Shown piece by piece: positions 21,364-33,401 of a stretch of DNA of 64,000 bases. The stretch lies in assembly GCA_003194525.1 (NCBI GenBank), contig NBIV01000100.1, forward strand, positions 62,001-126,000. Reading direction: 5' to 3'. The stretch's first letter is position 1, and every line of letters begins with the position of its first letter. The DNA is from Gracilariopsis chorda (taxonomy: Eukaryota > Rhodophyta > Florideophyceae > Gracilariales > Gracilariaceae). Below the pieces are notes generated by a model, which did not search any database, had not been told where the DNA came from, and saw only the letters and a list, made by a program, of their open reading frames with translations. The position numbers were made by a program, and so were the translations under genes.

Positions 21364-22410
21364 TGTAGAATATCCCGGCACTGCTGGAACACACGTGTAG
21401 AGTGTTCCAGCAGCTCCTAGAGCATTCTTTGCTTCGCTAGCCCAGTCGTGATACTGTATTTAAGTGATGCTGGTGCCATAAGATGGAGTTTTATTGGTTA
21501 GTGTGCAGCTCCAGATACTACTACAAGCCAATGGAGTAACGTTGACGCACACATGAGTAAGTAGAAAGTTGTAATGCATTCCTACGTTGTTTTAAGTGCT
21601 TTTCAAGGCTATAAAAGGGCAAGTTGAGGCCCGGACTTTGCACTGGACTGAGCTCAACAACACACTCAATCACATACCTCACCCTTCAACCTTTCTCACT
21701 CTTTCAATCAACCATTCAACCATCATCTGCATCTAGTGAGACGTTTGCCGCTAGGTGCATACTTGGGGTGGGAAACTGCCGTCGCTAAGACCGGTTGAAG
21801 CGCTTCAAGAGATGACGAGAGATGGACAGTGAGTACCAAAGGTGCTCCTGTCGTCGGTGAGCCCCACCAGAAATTTTCCTGGATAACGGTGGCAGTCGAA
21901 AGACCTGGCGATTTCCGGACGGAAGTGGTGGACGGGAAGCAGTTCGAAGGCGATGTGCCGTGCACCTTTTCTTGCAAAGGGCCAGATTGGGTAAAGAGTG
22001 TAAGCATATCCCGCTGTTACTAGTTCTCCTTTGAAGGCCCTGTAATGATTGCACGCGTCTGTTTTTGGCTAGCGCAGAAGTAGATAGGCCGCAGAAATTG
22101 CTGCACTTACGGAGTGTCTGACCGGAAGCGGGGAGTCAGACTGCTAGTGGCCATTGACGTAAGTCTTTGGTCGCGTGTCATTTCAAAAAGTTTTGAAGAA
22201 GTTTTGTGGTATTGAGATCTCTGCTCTCCCTTTTGTTTTCATATTTTCTTATCGGTTTGAGTCCTTTTGGTCCCTCCATTTCCATTTGTTCGCTCTTTCT
22301 GCTTATCATTTTCATCTCTACCGGACTTTCAGCTAAGATGAGACCCTTGGTAGCCTACTTGATTGCTGGTTTTGGCCCCACTGCGTCACCGTTTTGTGAT
22401 GGCGCCCACA
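21364..22410 (+). repeat. 3' LTR of the Ty3 element (1047 bp)
   Basis: Begins TGTAGAATATCC and ends GCGCCCACA. Same length as the left copy, with scattered substitutions. Confidence 0.88.
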
Positions 22411-22415
22411 ACCTT

Positions 22416-23160
22416 TCAGTCCAGGGGAGGGTGTGCATTTAAATCTTGCTCATAGGCACGGAGACAAGTCTCGAGAGACTGTAGTGTCCAACCAGAAGAT
22501 CCATGAAAAAGCTTCACTCTGTCGAGGTGAGCAATAAAGAGGGGCTCCGAAAGACGAAGAGAATCAAGGAGCCCTGCAATAACGGAATCTTCCACGATAC
22601 CGGTAACATGGTTGTGCTTGGGGTTAGTCATCTCATACAGAGAATCTTCTATATCTTGGTCCGGGGCGTCGAGGCTACGAAAACGGTAGAGTTCAACTTC
22701 TTTCTCAAGATGTGCTACCAGGTGCTCTTGAACCTCCATTGCAGAGAGCTTTTTATATGTACCAAGTGCCCTGATGAGAACAGAAGTAGCCTTTGTGTAC
22801 ACAGTAGAGTCGCGTAAGGCCAACTTGAAAAGATATCATTGACTAAAAACACTCTGTGTAGAATCGTGATGTTCCACATGATTATCCACAGCACTGCGGA
22901 CTGGATTGGACTTGTGCATCTCAGAAGTTAATACGCGGATGATAACTGCATCGTCTTGCACTTTGACCTTCTTAATGATATTGAAAACACCCAGAATCCA
23001 CTAAACAGTACCTAAGTCTGAATTGTAGCGATATTTGTCTTGAATGCGCTCCTGAGCTTTGATGATTTGACGAGCGAGCGCATCGCGAAGAATTGAGGAT
23101 GTCAAAGGCGTCGTCAAAGAGTTATTTGTGTCTGGGAGTGGCAGGTCCGTCATACTGTAT
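22416..23160 (-). pseudogene. Copia-type Gag N-terminal part, broken
   Basis: The best-preserved part (22823-22416) reads VEDSVIAGLLDSLRLSEPLFIAHLD and ends in a conserved helix (LQSLETCLRAYEQDLN), the pattern of Ty1/Copia Gag proteins. Upstream, towards 23160, an ATG opens a Ser/Thr-rich stretch and a helix (ARQIIKAQERIQDKYRY). Stops near 23010 and 22845 interrupt it. It abuts the right LTR of the Ty3 element and may be the first half of the Gag whose tail is at 15257-15560. Confidence 0.55.
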
Positions 23161-23565
23161 GTAAATACAGGATCTCAGTAGCTGAAAGTGGACGTTAATT
23201 GAGTTTTGTATCAAGCTGTTGTGGCAGATCCACCATGTACGGCAACCTTTTCGTGTGGTCCGTAGACTCTTGAAAGTCTGGACTAGGGTGAGTCGAAAGC
23301 AAAGGCAGGCACGTCTATGCTCGTTTTCTCTCTACACATTTCTCGAGCGTGGGTTCATTTATTTATCTGGGGATTCACTCTCTAGCCAATGGCTACAACG
23401 CAAGTAGAAGGCAAGCTGATTGATGTCGAGATATTTTAAATTGGTGCGCCGTGGCCACTATGGTGTGCGGCTTAGCAATGATTGGCTGAATCTGATATTT
23501 TCGTGTCTCATTCCACCGCCCTTATGGCTCATTCGTACTGACAGGCCGGTTTGTGTAATCCACTG

Positions 23566-24190
23566 CTATTCCGGTTCTTTGTTTTCCATGAAAAGTTGAG
23601 AAATCTTTGCAACCGCATGAAAACAAACTGTATGAAACCATATATCATGTCGAAACCTTTTCTCCAGTACTAAAAACTGCTTCAGTCTCCGGTTAACATT
23701 TTCGTGCTTGGCTCTTATTTCATAATGTGCTTTCGTGAGTCTTTTGGTACAGAAGATATTTGAACGCATTTTGGATCTGTATACCCGTCATCAGTGATTA
23801 CTGTTTCGTTTCGTAAAAGATAATTCTTCATTCTGATTTGAAATATTTTAAGATCTGGGTTGCTACGACAACAAAATCCGCTATTCACCCAAACAATAAA
23901 TCCACTTTTCACAGATATATACACTTCGTATCGAAATCCTGCAGACTTAAATTTGTGGGAATACCATATGGTGGAAAACGGAGATGGCTCCAATACTGGG
24001 CAGTCTGTTCCATCCACAGAGATAAATCAGAAAAAAACGGAGCTTTGTATCCACTGCTTTCCAAATTGAGCTGGACAAATTTGGTTATAGAATGGTTTGG
24101 AAAGCTCCAAAGTTTCCTACAAACAAATTTTGAGATCAGATATTCAAGAGACAAACCTATGAGACCAATGTCGAAATGTCCTTTCATCTA
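23566..24190 (-). pseudogene. DDE_Tnp_4-like transposase relic
   Basis: Minus-strand pieces in two frames match the DDE_Tnp_4 family common in aquatic eukaryotes. They are the first catalytic Asp in MDGTDCPVLEPSPF, then WYSHKFKSAGFRYEV, then IVWVNSGFCCRSNPDLKIF, the second Asp in VITDDGYTDPKC, and a final helix with the Glu (RAKHENVNRRLKQF) followed by FRHDIWFHTVCFHAVA. A frame change near 23750 and the loss of the N-terminal part make it non-functional. A second relic of the same family is at 55260-55900. Confidence 0.8.
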
Positions 24191-25083
24191 AGTTTGCTAA
24201 CCTCCCATTTATGGGCTTGGTTGAGTAATGCGAGAGAAGCGAAATGACCAAAGCAAATGCACAGGCTTTCCACCTTTTGGAACATTTGCTTTTAAAATAT
24301 TCCACACTGTAGCTGCTGCTTGGTGCAAAATTCCAAAAAGAGATTAAATCTTCTCGTTTGAACGACGTTTCTCATAGGACAGGTGCTTCGCAGAATGTGC
24401 ACGCTGCATGCAAAAAATGTGGCCGCTGTTGCTCGTGTGTAGGGCGTACCAATGGCTACGTTTTGCCTTTCACGGCACCAAACCTGTGGTGGTTTGTCTT
24501 TTACTTTTACAGAAGTTTCTTTTATTCCCTTCACGTAAGTTTGCATACCAAACGAAGGATTGATGGTTCAAAAACTTTACGGCAAATGAAGCTTGGCATT
24601 CTTCCCAGCAAAATCCGATCATTCATCCAATAAGGTCTTCATGTCGCAGTTAAATGTCACTGTAACAATGAAGTCGTCTCTCTAGTAAGAGACAAGTTGT
24701 AGTAATATTGTACCAAGATGCAACTCTAATGGTTTAAAGTGGGATCGAAAAAGTATTACATCTACATACGTAATCTGGATATATCCTACAGAAGTAATGA
24801 AAGTTTTAACAATTTCATCATAGTCTTTCCGAAGTATGTCTATATTTCTCTATATCACACATAGAAAATGTTCTACTGTAGGTATCCATGGCTGGGTGGG
24901 ACAGACTTGCGCCCCATTTCCCGAGATAGTACAGGATAAAAACTGTATTTCAGCTCATTTGGACAGAATAGTGTGAATTTCAACAACAAATAATAACTGT
25001 GTGAGAAAAGAAGACAGTCTGGCAAAGTTTGCAGATATTGAAATGATATTCGGTAGATACTTTATCCTTGTAACACTGGAGTT
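24191..25083. other. AT-rich DNA, no supported gene
   Basis: It may include the N-terminal part of the transposase relic at 23566-24190, in broken minus-strand frames around 24292-24546 (Cys-rich). Nothing else is recognised. Confidence 0.4.
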
Positions 25084-25856
25084 TGTAGGGCACGCCCTCG
25101 GGGGATGGATATTGAGGAATTACTAATTTCCGATTGTTCGGCTCATCTACAATACTGTGGCACGGCTTGGCCACGTGCAACCGTGGCAACGGACTCTGCA
25201 AGTGTCACACGGATATGCCACTGTAGTGGATAGGATTTTGCTATCTATTTATTTATTTATTTAGTTATTAAAGTGGGATGGTTAGTACTTGGTGCGCCGG
25301 CGAGCTTCCGTCGCACGAGTAAACCCTCCCCAAAACGGGACCCCAACCTGGGGAATTGGCTCTAGACATGACCACCTTCATGTGTTCTGTACTCCTCCTT
25401 GGAGAGAAGCACCGTTACCTACGGAACGTCTAACCGCCTTGCCCACCTAAAGGACCCCACTATTCGGGTTGTCATTCCAAATGTCTTGGTGTTCGCCTTG
25501 TATAATGTTTACTTACTGGCACTGCCGTTAGTCTTTGTCACAACACTCGTGAATCAGCTTCTCCTTGCATTTTACCTTTACATGGTGGGATTCCCGGAAC
25601 CCACGGCTCGTGTTCGGGCGTGCCACTAACGTTTAAACCGCACCTGTCTAGAGGATGACCACCTTGACACACTGCTCATGCGAATACCTGATTTTTGTCT
25701 AAACATCCCCGCCCAAGTCGCGATGGTGGCCTTGGCCTTACAGCCCGACATACTCGTGCCACTCCCTGGAAAGCTCTACCCAACTGGGCTCACCTCTAAC
25801 GAGGAAAGACCCCAAACATCTTTCCGTGCACTGCAGCTTCCGGGCATTGCACTAAA
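25084..25856 (+). repeat. Probable solo LTR, same family as 49202-50034
   Basis: About 773 bp that follows the LTR at 49202-50034 base for base in several blocks. These are the start TGTAGGGCACGCCCTCGGGG, the shared GGGACCCCAACCTGGGGAATT block at 25338-25360, the GCGCAAGTCGCGA-type block near 25710, and the end CGGGCATTGCACTA. The terminal inverted tips are more decayed here. Flanks GAGTT (left) and TAGTT (right) could be a target duplication with one change. No internal coding region accompanies it. Confidence 0.65.
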
Positions 25857-26344
25857 TAGTTCGAGAAAGAAAAGCGACGTAATTATCATCGTAGTTTTCT
25901 TGTATCGACTACTTTGCGGAAGAAGCGCTCTAATAACCAGGCGTCTATGTTTTCCGTCAAGAATTTGTACGCCGCTATTTCATTTCTACTGCCTGTAGTA
26001 TTTGGCCACACCCTACGAGATAAAACCTCAAGATCTCTCGCAAATCTAGGAAAACCCTTTGCATGCTAATCTAATCCTGGACACTTAAATGATTATATAA
26101 AAACCGGTAGGAAAACAAATTTCTTAGTCTGACACATTTATATTGTAAAACATAACAGAAGCACCAATTATCCAGCTACTTTCGCACAGCACGTTACATT
26201 TTTTGTGTTGCTGGAAGTAACCGTAGCTAGTGCACAAAGCATAGAAAGTCTTTACAAAGTTCTTCCTCTCAAGACCTTTGTTCTGTTGCTGCTCTGCGGT
26301 ACTATCGTCTCGACATTTCAAGCAGTTTCAAGCACACCGACACA
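25857..26344. other. DNA without recognised features
   Basis: Short frames only. Nothing recognised. Confidence 0.5.
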
Positions 26345-27239
26345 ATGCCGTTACCTAAAAGACCAAGACTTACGGATGAATCTGGTGCGGTTCGCATTCT
26401 ACATCAAATTTTTGATAAAGGACAATTGACCGGAGAGGATACGGCTGGTGATGTGAAGAAAATAGATTCTCTTTTCGAACCATTTCTTCTTGTAACATTC
26501 AAAAAAAAATTCAACAAAATCAGGGAGCCGAAAGCCAACGAGGTGGTAAGCTAATTTGTTTGAGCCTTATGGCTTGGGTTTCTAATTCTTTCTTTGATTT
26601 ATACTATCTAAGGGCAAATGAGTAATGTGTTGAAAGCAAGATGTTCAGCTGGATCTTCCGCTTTACATGACAACGTGGTACTATTTCAGTCGGATGGACA
26701 TGAGAACGAAAGAGCCATTGAATGCAAAAATAAAGAAGAAGGCCCTGTGGAAAAATTGAAACTGCGTATATCTCAATTTTATCCGATTGTGCTAATATCA
26801 GTATGAGAACATGAAGAAAAATTGGTTAGTAATGTGAGTCTAGCTATATTGCTACCTGCAGGAATTACAAAATCCAAGTTTTCAAGCCAAGATGTGCAGA
26901 ATGGAAGGGGTTTTGAAGTTTTTATTGACTGGCCGAAAGTAATGACAGACCCCATTATGTTGTGCAAATCCTGGCTAACCAAACAATTTGATCCTTTGAA
27001 GCCCTATTATCCAAATATTTGTGGATTTAATAAGGCATTGAAAGAACTCCGCATTGGTAACTCTCAAAAGCATTCACTCATTCTGTCATATAGATCTTCC
27101 CTTTACTCCTAAGATCCATGTACCGATGAAGCAAGTTCTTAAGTTTGGAGAAGGATTACACGTGTTCTATGTTGATTTAAAAGCTCCAGATGATAGATAT
27201 GCACAGAAGGATGATATCAGTGAACTTATTGTCAATTAA
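26345..27239 (+). pseudogene. Hypothetical gene remnant in three frames
   Basis: A run of plus-strand open pieces that seem to belong together: 26345-26554, 26618-26806, 26822-27112 and 27054-27239. The first begins at ATG 26345 with a basic tract (PLPKRPRLTD) that could be a nuclear signal, followed by a helical stretch ending in PKANEVVS. The third and fourth overlap by a frame change near 27070 and read as a compact domain (LAILLPAGITKSKF, GFEVFIDWPKVMTD, LHVFYVDLKAPDDRY). I do not recognise the family. It may be a decayed host gene, a gene with introns, or a further mobile-element ORF. Confidence 0.35.
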
Positions 27240-27923
27240 CGTTTTCAGTGCAGTGTTTATTATCTGATTGAAACGTGAGTAAAACCTGCATGCGTTTTGC
27301 AATTAAGAAGAAAATATGACAGCAATTGTTACAACCTGTTATAGTTGATATACAATGTGTTCGAAACGAAATTACTCACTTTTGGTATTGAAGATGTGGA
27401 AAAGGCCATTTTCCCGCTATTTCCAGGCAACCACGGGGTTTTCCTCAAATAATGTTTCGCCATCAACCAAAATCAAAGCAGTTGCTGATTTTGTTTGTTG
27501 GAGGCTGGCAATTTAGGGAGATTAAAGGTGAAAATCATGGTTCATATATCTAGTTGTGGAATACGGGGAAGATTTCGGGATCAAAGATGATGAGATGTGT
27601 GGTGAAGGAGAGATATGTTGTTGAGTTGTTAATAGCGTGCGCTCGAGTGAAAGTTTGCGCGGCACAGGTGATATTGCACTAACTTGTCATTTTGAATGCT
27701 TTTTGGCGACTTTCGATGGTCTTTCGTCCAGCCCTTGATTCTCGCGAGTCAGAAGAACTGATTCGAAAACAATGCATCAAAGATGCCTTGGAAGCGGTTC
27801 CATTACGATCGCCGCGCAAAAATATAAAATGAATCAAATTATGAGTGTCCTCGAAAATCCAGATATCACAAGAAGTGGTACGTTCTGTACATCTATCAAA
27901 ATACTGAAATACGAGTACTCCCA
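27240..27923. other. DNA without recognised features
   Basis: No gene supported. A minus-strand frame at 27679-27924 has no recognisable content. Confidence 0.4.
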
Positions 27924-28292
27924 ATGCTATTTGTTGTGAATCTGGTTACTGTTGGCCACGTACGCTCCGCAGAGGGAATAACCGACGAATGTTCGCAGCT
28001 GTGCGAGGACGGCGAGATAAACGGACACAAGTCTTCAGAAGACTGTCTGAGGTTGTTCCTTCCTCGAGGCGGCTTGGCCTTCGGGATCGGGTGTTATTCC
28101 GGGCTCCACTTCCCATTTTATATCAAGTACTATTTGATTTGGAATAAAAACAACCATGTTACTATTTGCAAGAAACCCCTTGCTGTCTGCTTCGTAGGCT
28201 GCATTGTGTGGTACGTGCTGGAAGCAAACTACGGCTGTGCAAGTTGTGTGAGCATTTTTTTATCCAAGTCAAACTTAATTAGTTTGAGATAA
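27924..28292 (+). CDS. Small ORF with hydrophobic segments, unrecognised
   Basis: A 122-codon frame with Cys residues near the N-terminus (CSQLCEDG), a middle hydrophobic patch (GLHFPFYIKYYLIW) and another near the end (AVCFVGCIVWYVL). It has no clear promoter and no recognised family, and its neighbours are relics. It could be a gene fragment or chance. Confidence 0.2.
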   Translation: MLFVVNLVTVGHVRSAEGITDECSQLCEDGEINGHKSSEDCLRLFLPRGGLAFGIGCYSGLHFPFYIKYYLIWNKNNHVTICKKPLAVCFVGCIVWYVLEANYGCASCVSIFLSKSNLISLR

Positions 28293-28409
28293 TACATTTG
28301 GAAACGAATTCACTACACCATGAAAACGTACCAAATTGCTTGGTATATGAACAGTCCCCCAGAATTGAACATCTCGTTTAGTAATTACAGATAGATATTT
28401 TGAGCAATT

Positions 28410-28900
28410 CTGCTTTAGCCTAGTGTCTCTGATGTACGAAGCTCTTCAATATATTCTTTTTACAGCACAGGTACGTCTTACTGTAGGCAGTCTAGTGTCA
28501 ACCAGTTGGTCTCTTCCTCGCTAAATTCTTTCCATTTCACAAGTACCTGTAGCAACCCGGCGTTTTTCGAATACCTTTGAACTCTTCTATCGTTAACACT
28601 TCGTCCGCTTCTTATTCCAGGTGGTCCTTGATCTCCTGGGTAGCTTCAAACTCCTTGTTACTGAACAACTGAAGTCTGCGCACTCGAACCCACTCTTTCT
28701 CGCCCGTAAGCAGATTTTCGATTTTGAATACGTAGTTGTCCCGACATAGTGTAGTTCGAAAAAGACCAAACCATTTCAGGCTCAGCTTATGTCCAGAATG
28801 TCACTGCAAATTACCACGAAGAACAAAATCCCCTTCAGCAGTGCTCACCGGTCGAACGCCGGTATGACGGTTGTAGGTATCGAAGGCAGATTTCCCTTTG
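28410..28900 (-). pseudogene. Relic of chromovirus integrase tail and chromodomain
   Basis: Read on the minus strand, this aligns to the C-terminus of the Gag-Pol at 1555-6180. The pieces are the HNRRTGVKPV-like block (here YNRHTGVRPV), the FVL(K/R) block, the L.TG(K/E)KE block with RRLQLFSNKEFEAT, and the remains of the chromodomain (LTIEEFKGIRK). Several stops and a frameshift are present. It shows that the young family at 1-6.6 kb also has old copies here. No LTR was identified beside it. Confidence 0.75.
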
Positions 28901-30422
28901 TTTCTTAGCCCACCCGGCGCAGTATCTATGCAGCCTAAAGAAATAATGTTGTAGCCTTTACCACCTTCATCTCGCCTTTGCGAACGGAGTGGTTACGATC
29001 AACACTGACATTCGTTTTGAGATTCTTATTGCCTCCTTCCGCAGAGCGACTCAGAGGTTACTCAATAAACAAGTACCCGGTTGGGTTCCCCCACACCCAC
29101 GGGTAATCGTGCCAACGAACATTCTTACAGAGGCTAATGTCCTTGATTTGGGACACCCTAAGGAGGGGTACGACAGCTCGGTTAACGATGAGCGTAGTTC
29201 GGTTTCCGAATTCCATATTGAACGAGCCACAGTGTAGTGCAAAACCTGGGAATGGGGGACACTTAAGGATGTCCAAGTCTGTGCCCTCTTGCGAGGTAGA
29301 CTCAGCGGCTGAGGCCTCCGTATACCCAGGTGCCGGGTGTAAGACGGACGGTAGTTTAGAAATACTAGGGAGGTAAAGAGGAACGGTAAAACCGGGAAAC
29401 GGTGAAAAACGCGTACCGTGGACCATTGCGAACCCAGAAAAGGGGGCTATCCAAAGACAGAGCGGAACCACCCGACGGGTCATGCGGATAGTGGGAACAG
29501 ACCCGACGGTGGGTGCAAAAGAAACAAGAAACAACAAAAGAATACCCAATAAAGGGTGGATATCTGTAACCCAGAGAAAATAGAAGTCACAAGACAATTA
29601 GTAAATACAGTAAATCTGTAGTCGTATTGACCGGGTATACAGTACAAATCGATTGCGGTGACCCTCCGGGTGGAGTAGTGCACGCTGCAAAGGCAACACA
29701 ATCCAGAGCCGGACTCTTCAGGTCAAATTGAACACTTATTTGCGACCGAAGACTCAGGTTGACTTTACTTAGTGCTCACGACAGTGTGGTCAAGCTCACC
29801 TAAGTAGGTACACTACAGAAATAAATAACAATAATTAACTGAAATAGTGCACACCTCCTCAGGTCCACACGTGGCGAGACCAGTGTCAGGCACCCCGAGG
29901 GGTCGCCCCTAGTAAAACATAACATCATAGCATGGCTCTGTAGCACACGCGCACATGCGTCCATCATTCTGCAATCCACTCCGGATTCCTGCCTTCCTAG
30001 GTGAACTTGCACACACTAAACCATTCACTTGGTGCGACACCACGTGGTCCAACCCATATACCACAGAGCCATTTCGGCGACTACGTCTCACTCTTATGAG
30101 TTGCATCCCAACGGATTATCACGCAGACGCGATGCTCCACACAAGGAACCCTGTGGGCTACCACCTGGTTAAGAACATATGAATCCTATAGAAAAGCACG
30201 AGAAGCTCCACTTGAACCAGGTCTCTTACTCTCATCACGAGACGCTACGGGATGGAACTCGTGAGTTTAACCCCATATGACACGGTTTCCTTGGAACGGT
30301 AGGAATAAAAGAGCACCGTATCGATTTGCTACGGAACACTCGGCCAATCGCACAAAATCCTTTTTGAGCTGGAACGAAAGCCCGTAAAGAGGAGAAATCT
30401 CAAATTTAGAAGATGTTTCTGG
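28901..30422. other. Degenerate DNA, no supported gene
   Basis: A minus-strand frame at 29058-29597 starts with a hydrophobic stretch (LLGILLLFLVSFA), but codon content and context give no support. This stretch may hold the leader and LTR of the gypsy relic that starts near 30.4 kb. Confidence 0.35.
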
Positions 30423-33401
30423 TTGGATTCAATGAACCCAATCAATCAATATGGGCTTTGCCAGTCGTCCTGGTTCCCAAATTGGATGGATCGTGGAGAT
30501 TTTGTATCGATTACTGACGTCTTAACACAGGTACTGTCAAAAGATATTTACACGATCTCTCGGATGGATGAGCACATTGACTCACTTGGGAGTGCTACGG
30601 TGCTCACCGCTCTAGACGCAAATTGGGATTATGGGCAAGTTTCTATCTAAAAGAAGGACGGTGACAAGACCACGTTTGTGTGTCAGCAAGGACTTTATCG
30701 TTTTAAACGGATACCCTTCGGATCAATCAATGCACCTGCTACGTTTCAACGTTCCATAGATATCCTGTTGGCCAGGTTCAAATGGACAATCTGCTTGAGT
30801 AATATCAACGATATAATCTTCTTCTCCAACAACTCTGATGATCACATAACCCATATGAGGAACGTCATGGGTGTGCTGCAAGATGCAGGGATTACGCTGA
30901 AACTCAAGCATGGTGAGTTCTGTACCGATTCGATAAAGTATCTTGGACGTATAATTCGCCCTGAACAGCTCTCGATAGACGAGATAGGAGTTAAATCACT
31001 GCAGAAAGAGAAACATCGGACTACACAAACCGAACTCTGATCATATCTCGAACTTCGTAATGTGAATAGTCGGTTCGTCCGGAGTTTCTCAGACCTTGCA
31101 GCACCTCTAAATACTCTCCTGAAGAAGGGAACATCAGTGAAATGGAATCATTTTAGCAACGCAGAAGCATCTGCCTTCACCGCTCTCATCAACACCATGA
31201 CGCCTCCGCCAATATAGGCGATGCCAAGTACTTGTATTCCATATGAAATTGATACTGGTGCCAGTGATAACCAAGTTGGTTTTGCATTATTCCATAAGTC
31301 CGAGGACGGTGAACAAGCCGCACTCGGATATTGTTCTCGGACGTTAAAAATGCACGAACGTAACCATAGTTTCGGAAAAAGAGTTTCTCGCCGTTGTATT
31401 GGAGCTTGCCACTCCATACAATATATTCTGGGAACCCATGTTAAGGTACCAACGGATCACTAATGTTTACCTTGGCTCATGGACATAGACGAACCGTTGG
31501 GCTACCTCATGGATTAGAACCTCCGACTCTTGGAATTCTACTTCAAAGTACGTTATAAAAAGTAAACCCTTAACACGCAAGCTAGCGCTTTTTCCCGCAT
31601 GGGCACCAGTGCAGAAGCAGAACCGGTCGATGATCTCGAGAAACGGTGCTTTGTGGTTGAGAACGGTTAACCGAATCATTAAGGTTAGTAGGATGACATT
31701 GGTGGGGATATTCTCGCTTCTGAGACTTCGGAGCCCCCGAGCAATGGCTCCTCTACGCCTATTACTCTGGGAAGGTTGACTTGCGAACAACAAGTTGACC
31801 AGTTACGTACGAAGACTCATGTTCGCCTCAATGGAGAGTACGACTTACCTTTTTTGATGAACGATCATGGATACCTTGTCAGGCTGGTTAATCCCTCTTC
31901 ACAGATTATGTTACCGTATTCCCTACGACAATGGCTTCTCTTCCATTCTCACTATGTGAAAATCGGAGGGCACCCAGGGGGTAGGAAGTTGTATCTTACT
32001 CTCCGCAGAGATTTCTATTGTCCGGCTATGGTGTTCGGCTGTTATGCAGCTCGCCGCTCTTGTACAGAATGTGCCAAGAACAACGTGAAACTATGGAAAT
32101 ACTCTAAGAAGTTAACGCTGCTTCCAGCTTGCGCTACACTAGATTTCGTGGCCATCGTTATACTCGGCAAGCTAACTGAGACACCCCGAGAGAACTGCTA
32201 CCTTCTTGTCATAGCTGAACGGTTTTTTGAACTTGTACAGACGGTGCCCCCTAAACGCATTACCGCCACAGCTGTGGCACAAGCCTTTTGCACCCACTGG
32301 TTATTCGTTTACGGTCCACCCTTCAATGTTTTACGCGACAATGATTCCGGAGCTAACATTTCAGTTCTTTCAAGACGTCTGTCGTATTTGTGTGGTTCGA
32401 AATATGTTTTCACTACATATCACACGCAGGGTAATGAAGAAGTAGAAAGATTTAATCGTACGATGCTGAACGCATTACTATTCTACCATGCGACTCATCC
32501 CAAGTATTTAGACTTGTATACCGATACGGTTATGTATGCCTACAATAACTATATACATCTGGTTATATCGCTTTCCCCTTCTGAGTTGGTTTTGTTGCAA
32601 ATTCAACCCCGGGAGGCAATCAAGGCTCAACTGACATTGTCGGCGCACCATTCACCGCAGGTAATGAGGTACTACTGGAGTGAGTGGTTGAAAATGATGA
32701 TACTGGTTGCCCGGAAAGCTATGGACAAAGCTAAACTTGTCTACAGGCGTAATTTTCACAGCAAGCTCCGACAATCGCTTCCACAGATTAATAACAATGA
32801 ATATATTTTCCTTCGTAAGGACCATTATAATTCTGAAAATTAAAAGCGTCATAAGCTTTCTCCACTCGTGGACAGACCTTAACACGTGGGTTCTGCTGGC
32901 GACGACACAATGGTCCTGGAAACCAACGACCAACACGAACGAATTTCACGCAACCGCAGTATTGTGTCTCCTCACTCTCCTCTCACCGTTCATACCAGGA
33001 ATAACTCCGACGCTAATCAGGACTCACAAGACCTGCTCCCAGTTCATTCTCTATTACGCCCAGCGATTTTACCATCTTCAGTTCGTGGTTTGTCGGATGT
33101 ACCGAAAGAAACGGATCTCTGTGTTCAGCACAATGCCCCGGATAACCCGGCTCGCTCCGCTGGTATCAACCCATTGAACATATTCACCCCAATGGCTTTG
33201 CCTAAAGAGGGGGAGGGAGGTTTAATCGCTGCCTATTTTCCGGCGTCGCCAGGTAGAATTGTTCCTGGGCACCAAATGGATAATCACCCAGCGCGAGATA
33301 TGGGAGTGGAGGCCGGCAGGGAAAATGGTACCAACACTATGGAAAGCCCTCAAAGGGAAGACACTACTGTAACAGTGCCCTCCACTGTGGGTCGCCAGTA
33401 G
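30423..33401 (+). pseudogene. Decayed Ty3/gypsy pol (RT, RNase H, integrase)
   Basis: Pieces in gypsy order. RT with TALDANWDYGQV, then GLYRFKRIPFGSINAPATFQ, and a destroyed catalytic box (SNINDIIFF in place of YxDD) at 30678-31040. Thumb and RNase H (DTGASDNQVGFAL) up to 31463. Integrase at 31776-32843 with an HHCC finger (HSHYVKIGGHPG...CTEC) and a core with Asp in LDFVAIV, Asp in VLRDND and Glu in GNEEVERFN. A C-terminal GPY/F-like and tail region runs at 32886-33401 in another frame. The integrase frame is unusually long for a relic (355 codons), while RT is dead. TGA at 31038-31040 and several TAA/TAG stops break it. Confidence 0.85.

Larger units (their letters stand above)
15689..22410 (+). 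mobile_element. Full-length but inactive Ty3/gypsy element with 1047-bp LTRs
   Basis: A 6722-bp element. Its two LTRs have the same length but differ at roughly 6% of sites over the first 290 bases by eye, so insertion is old. Gag-protease, RT-RNase H and integrase lie between them on the plus strand in Ty3 order, all broken or altered. No target duplication was found: the flanks are AATGG on the left and ACCTT on the right, so one side may have been rearranged. It appears to sit inside Copia Gag remains. Confidence 0.88.

Noticed and set aside
25238-25262. TTTATTTATTTA run as a possible regulatory repeat
   Set aside because: A short simple-sequence run inside an LTR that is equally AT-rich in its relative at 49.4 kb; no further meaning.
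29058-29597. 179-codon minus-strand ORF with a hydrophobic start, possible envelope-like protein
   Set aside because: One hydrophobic stretch only, no further domain, and no position within a recognisable element.
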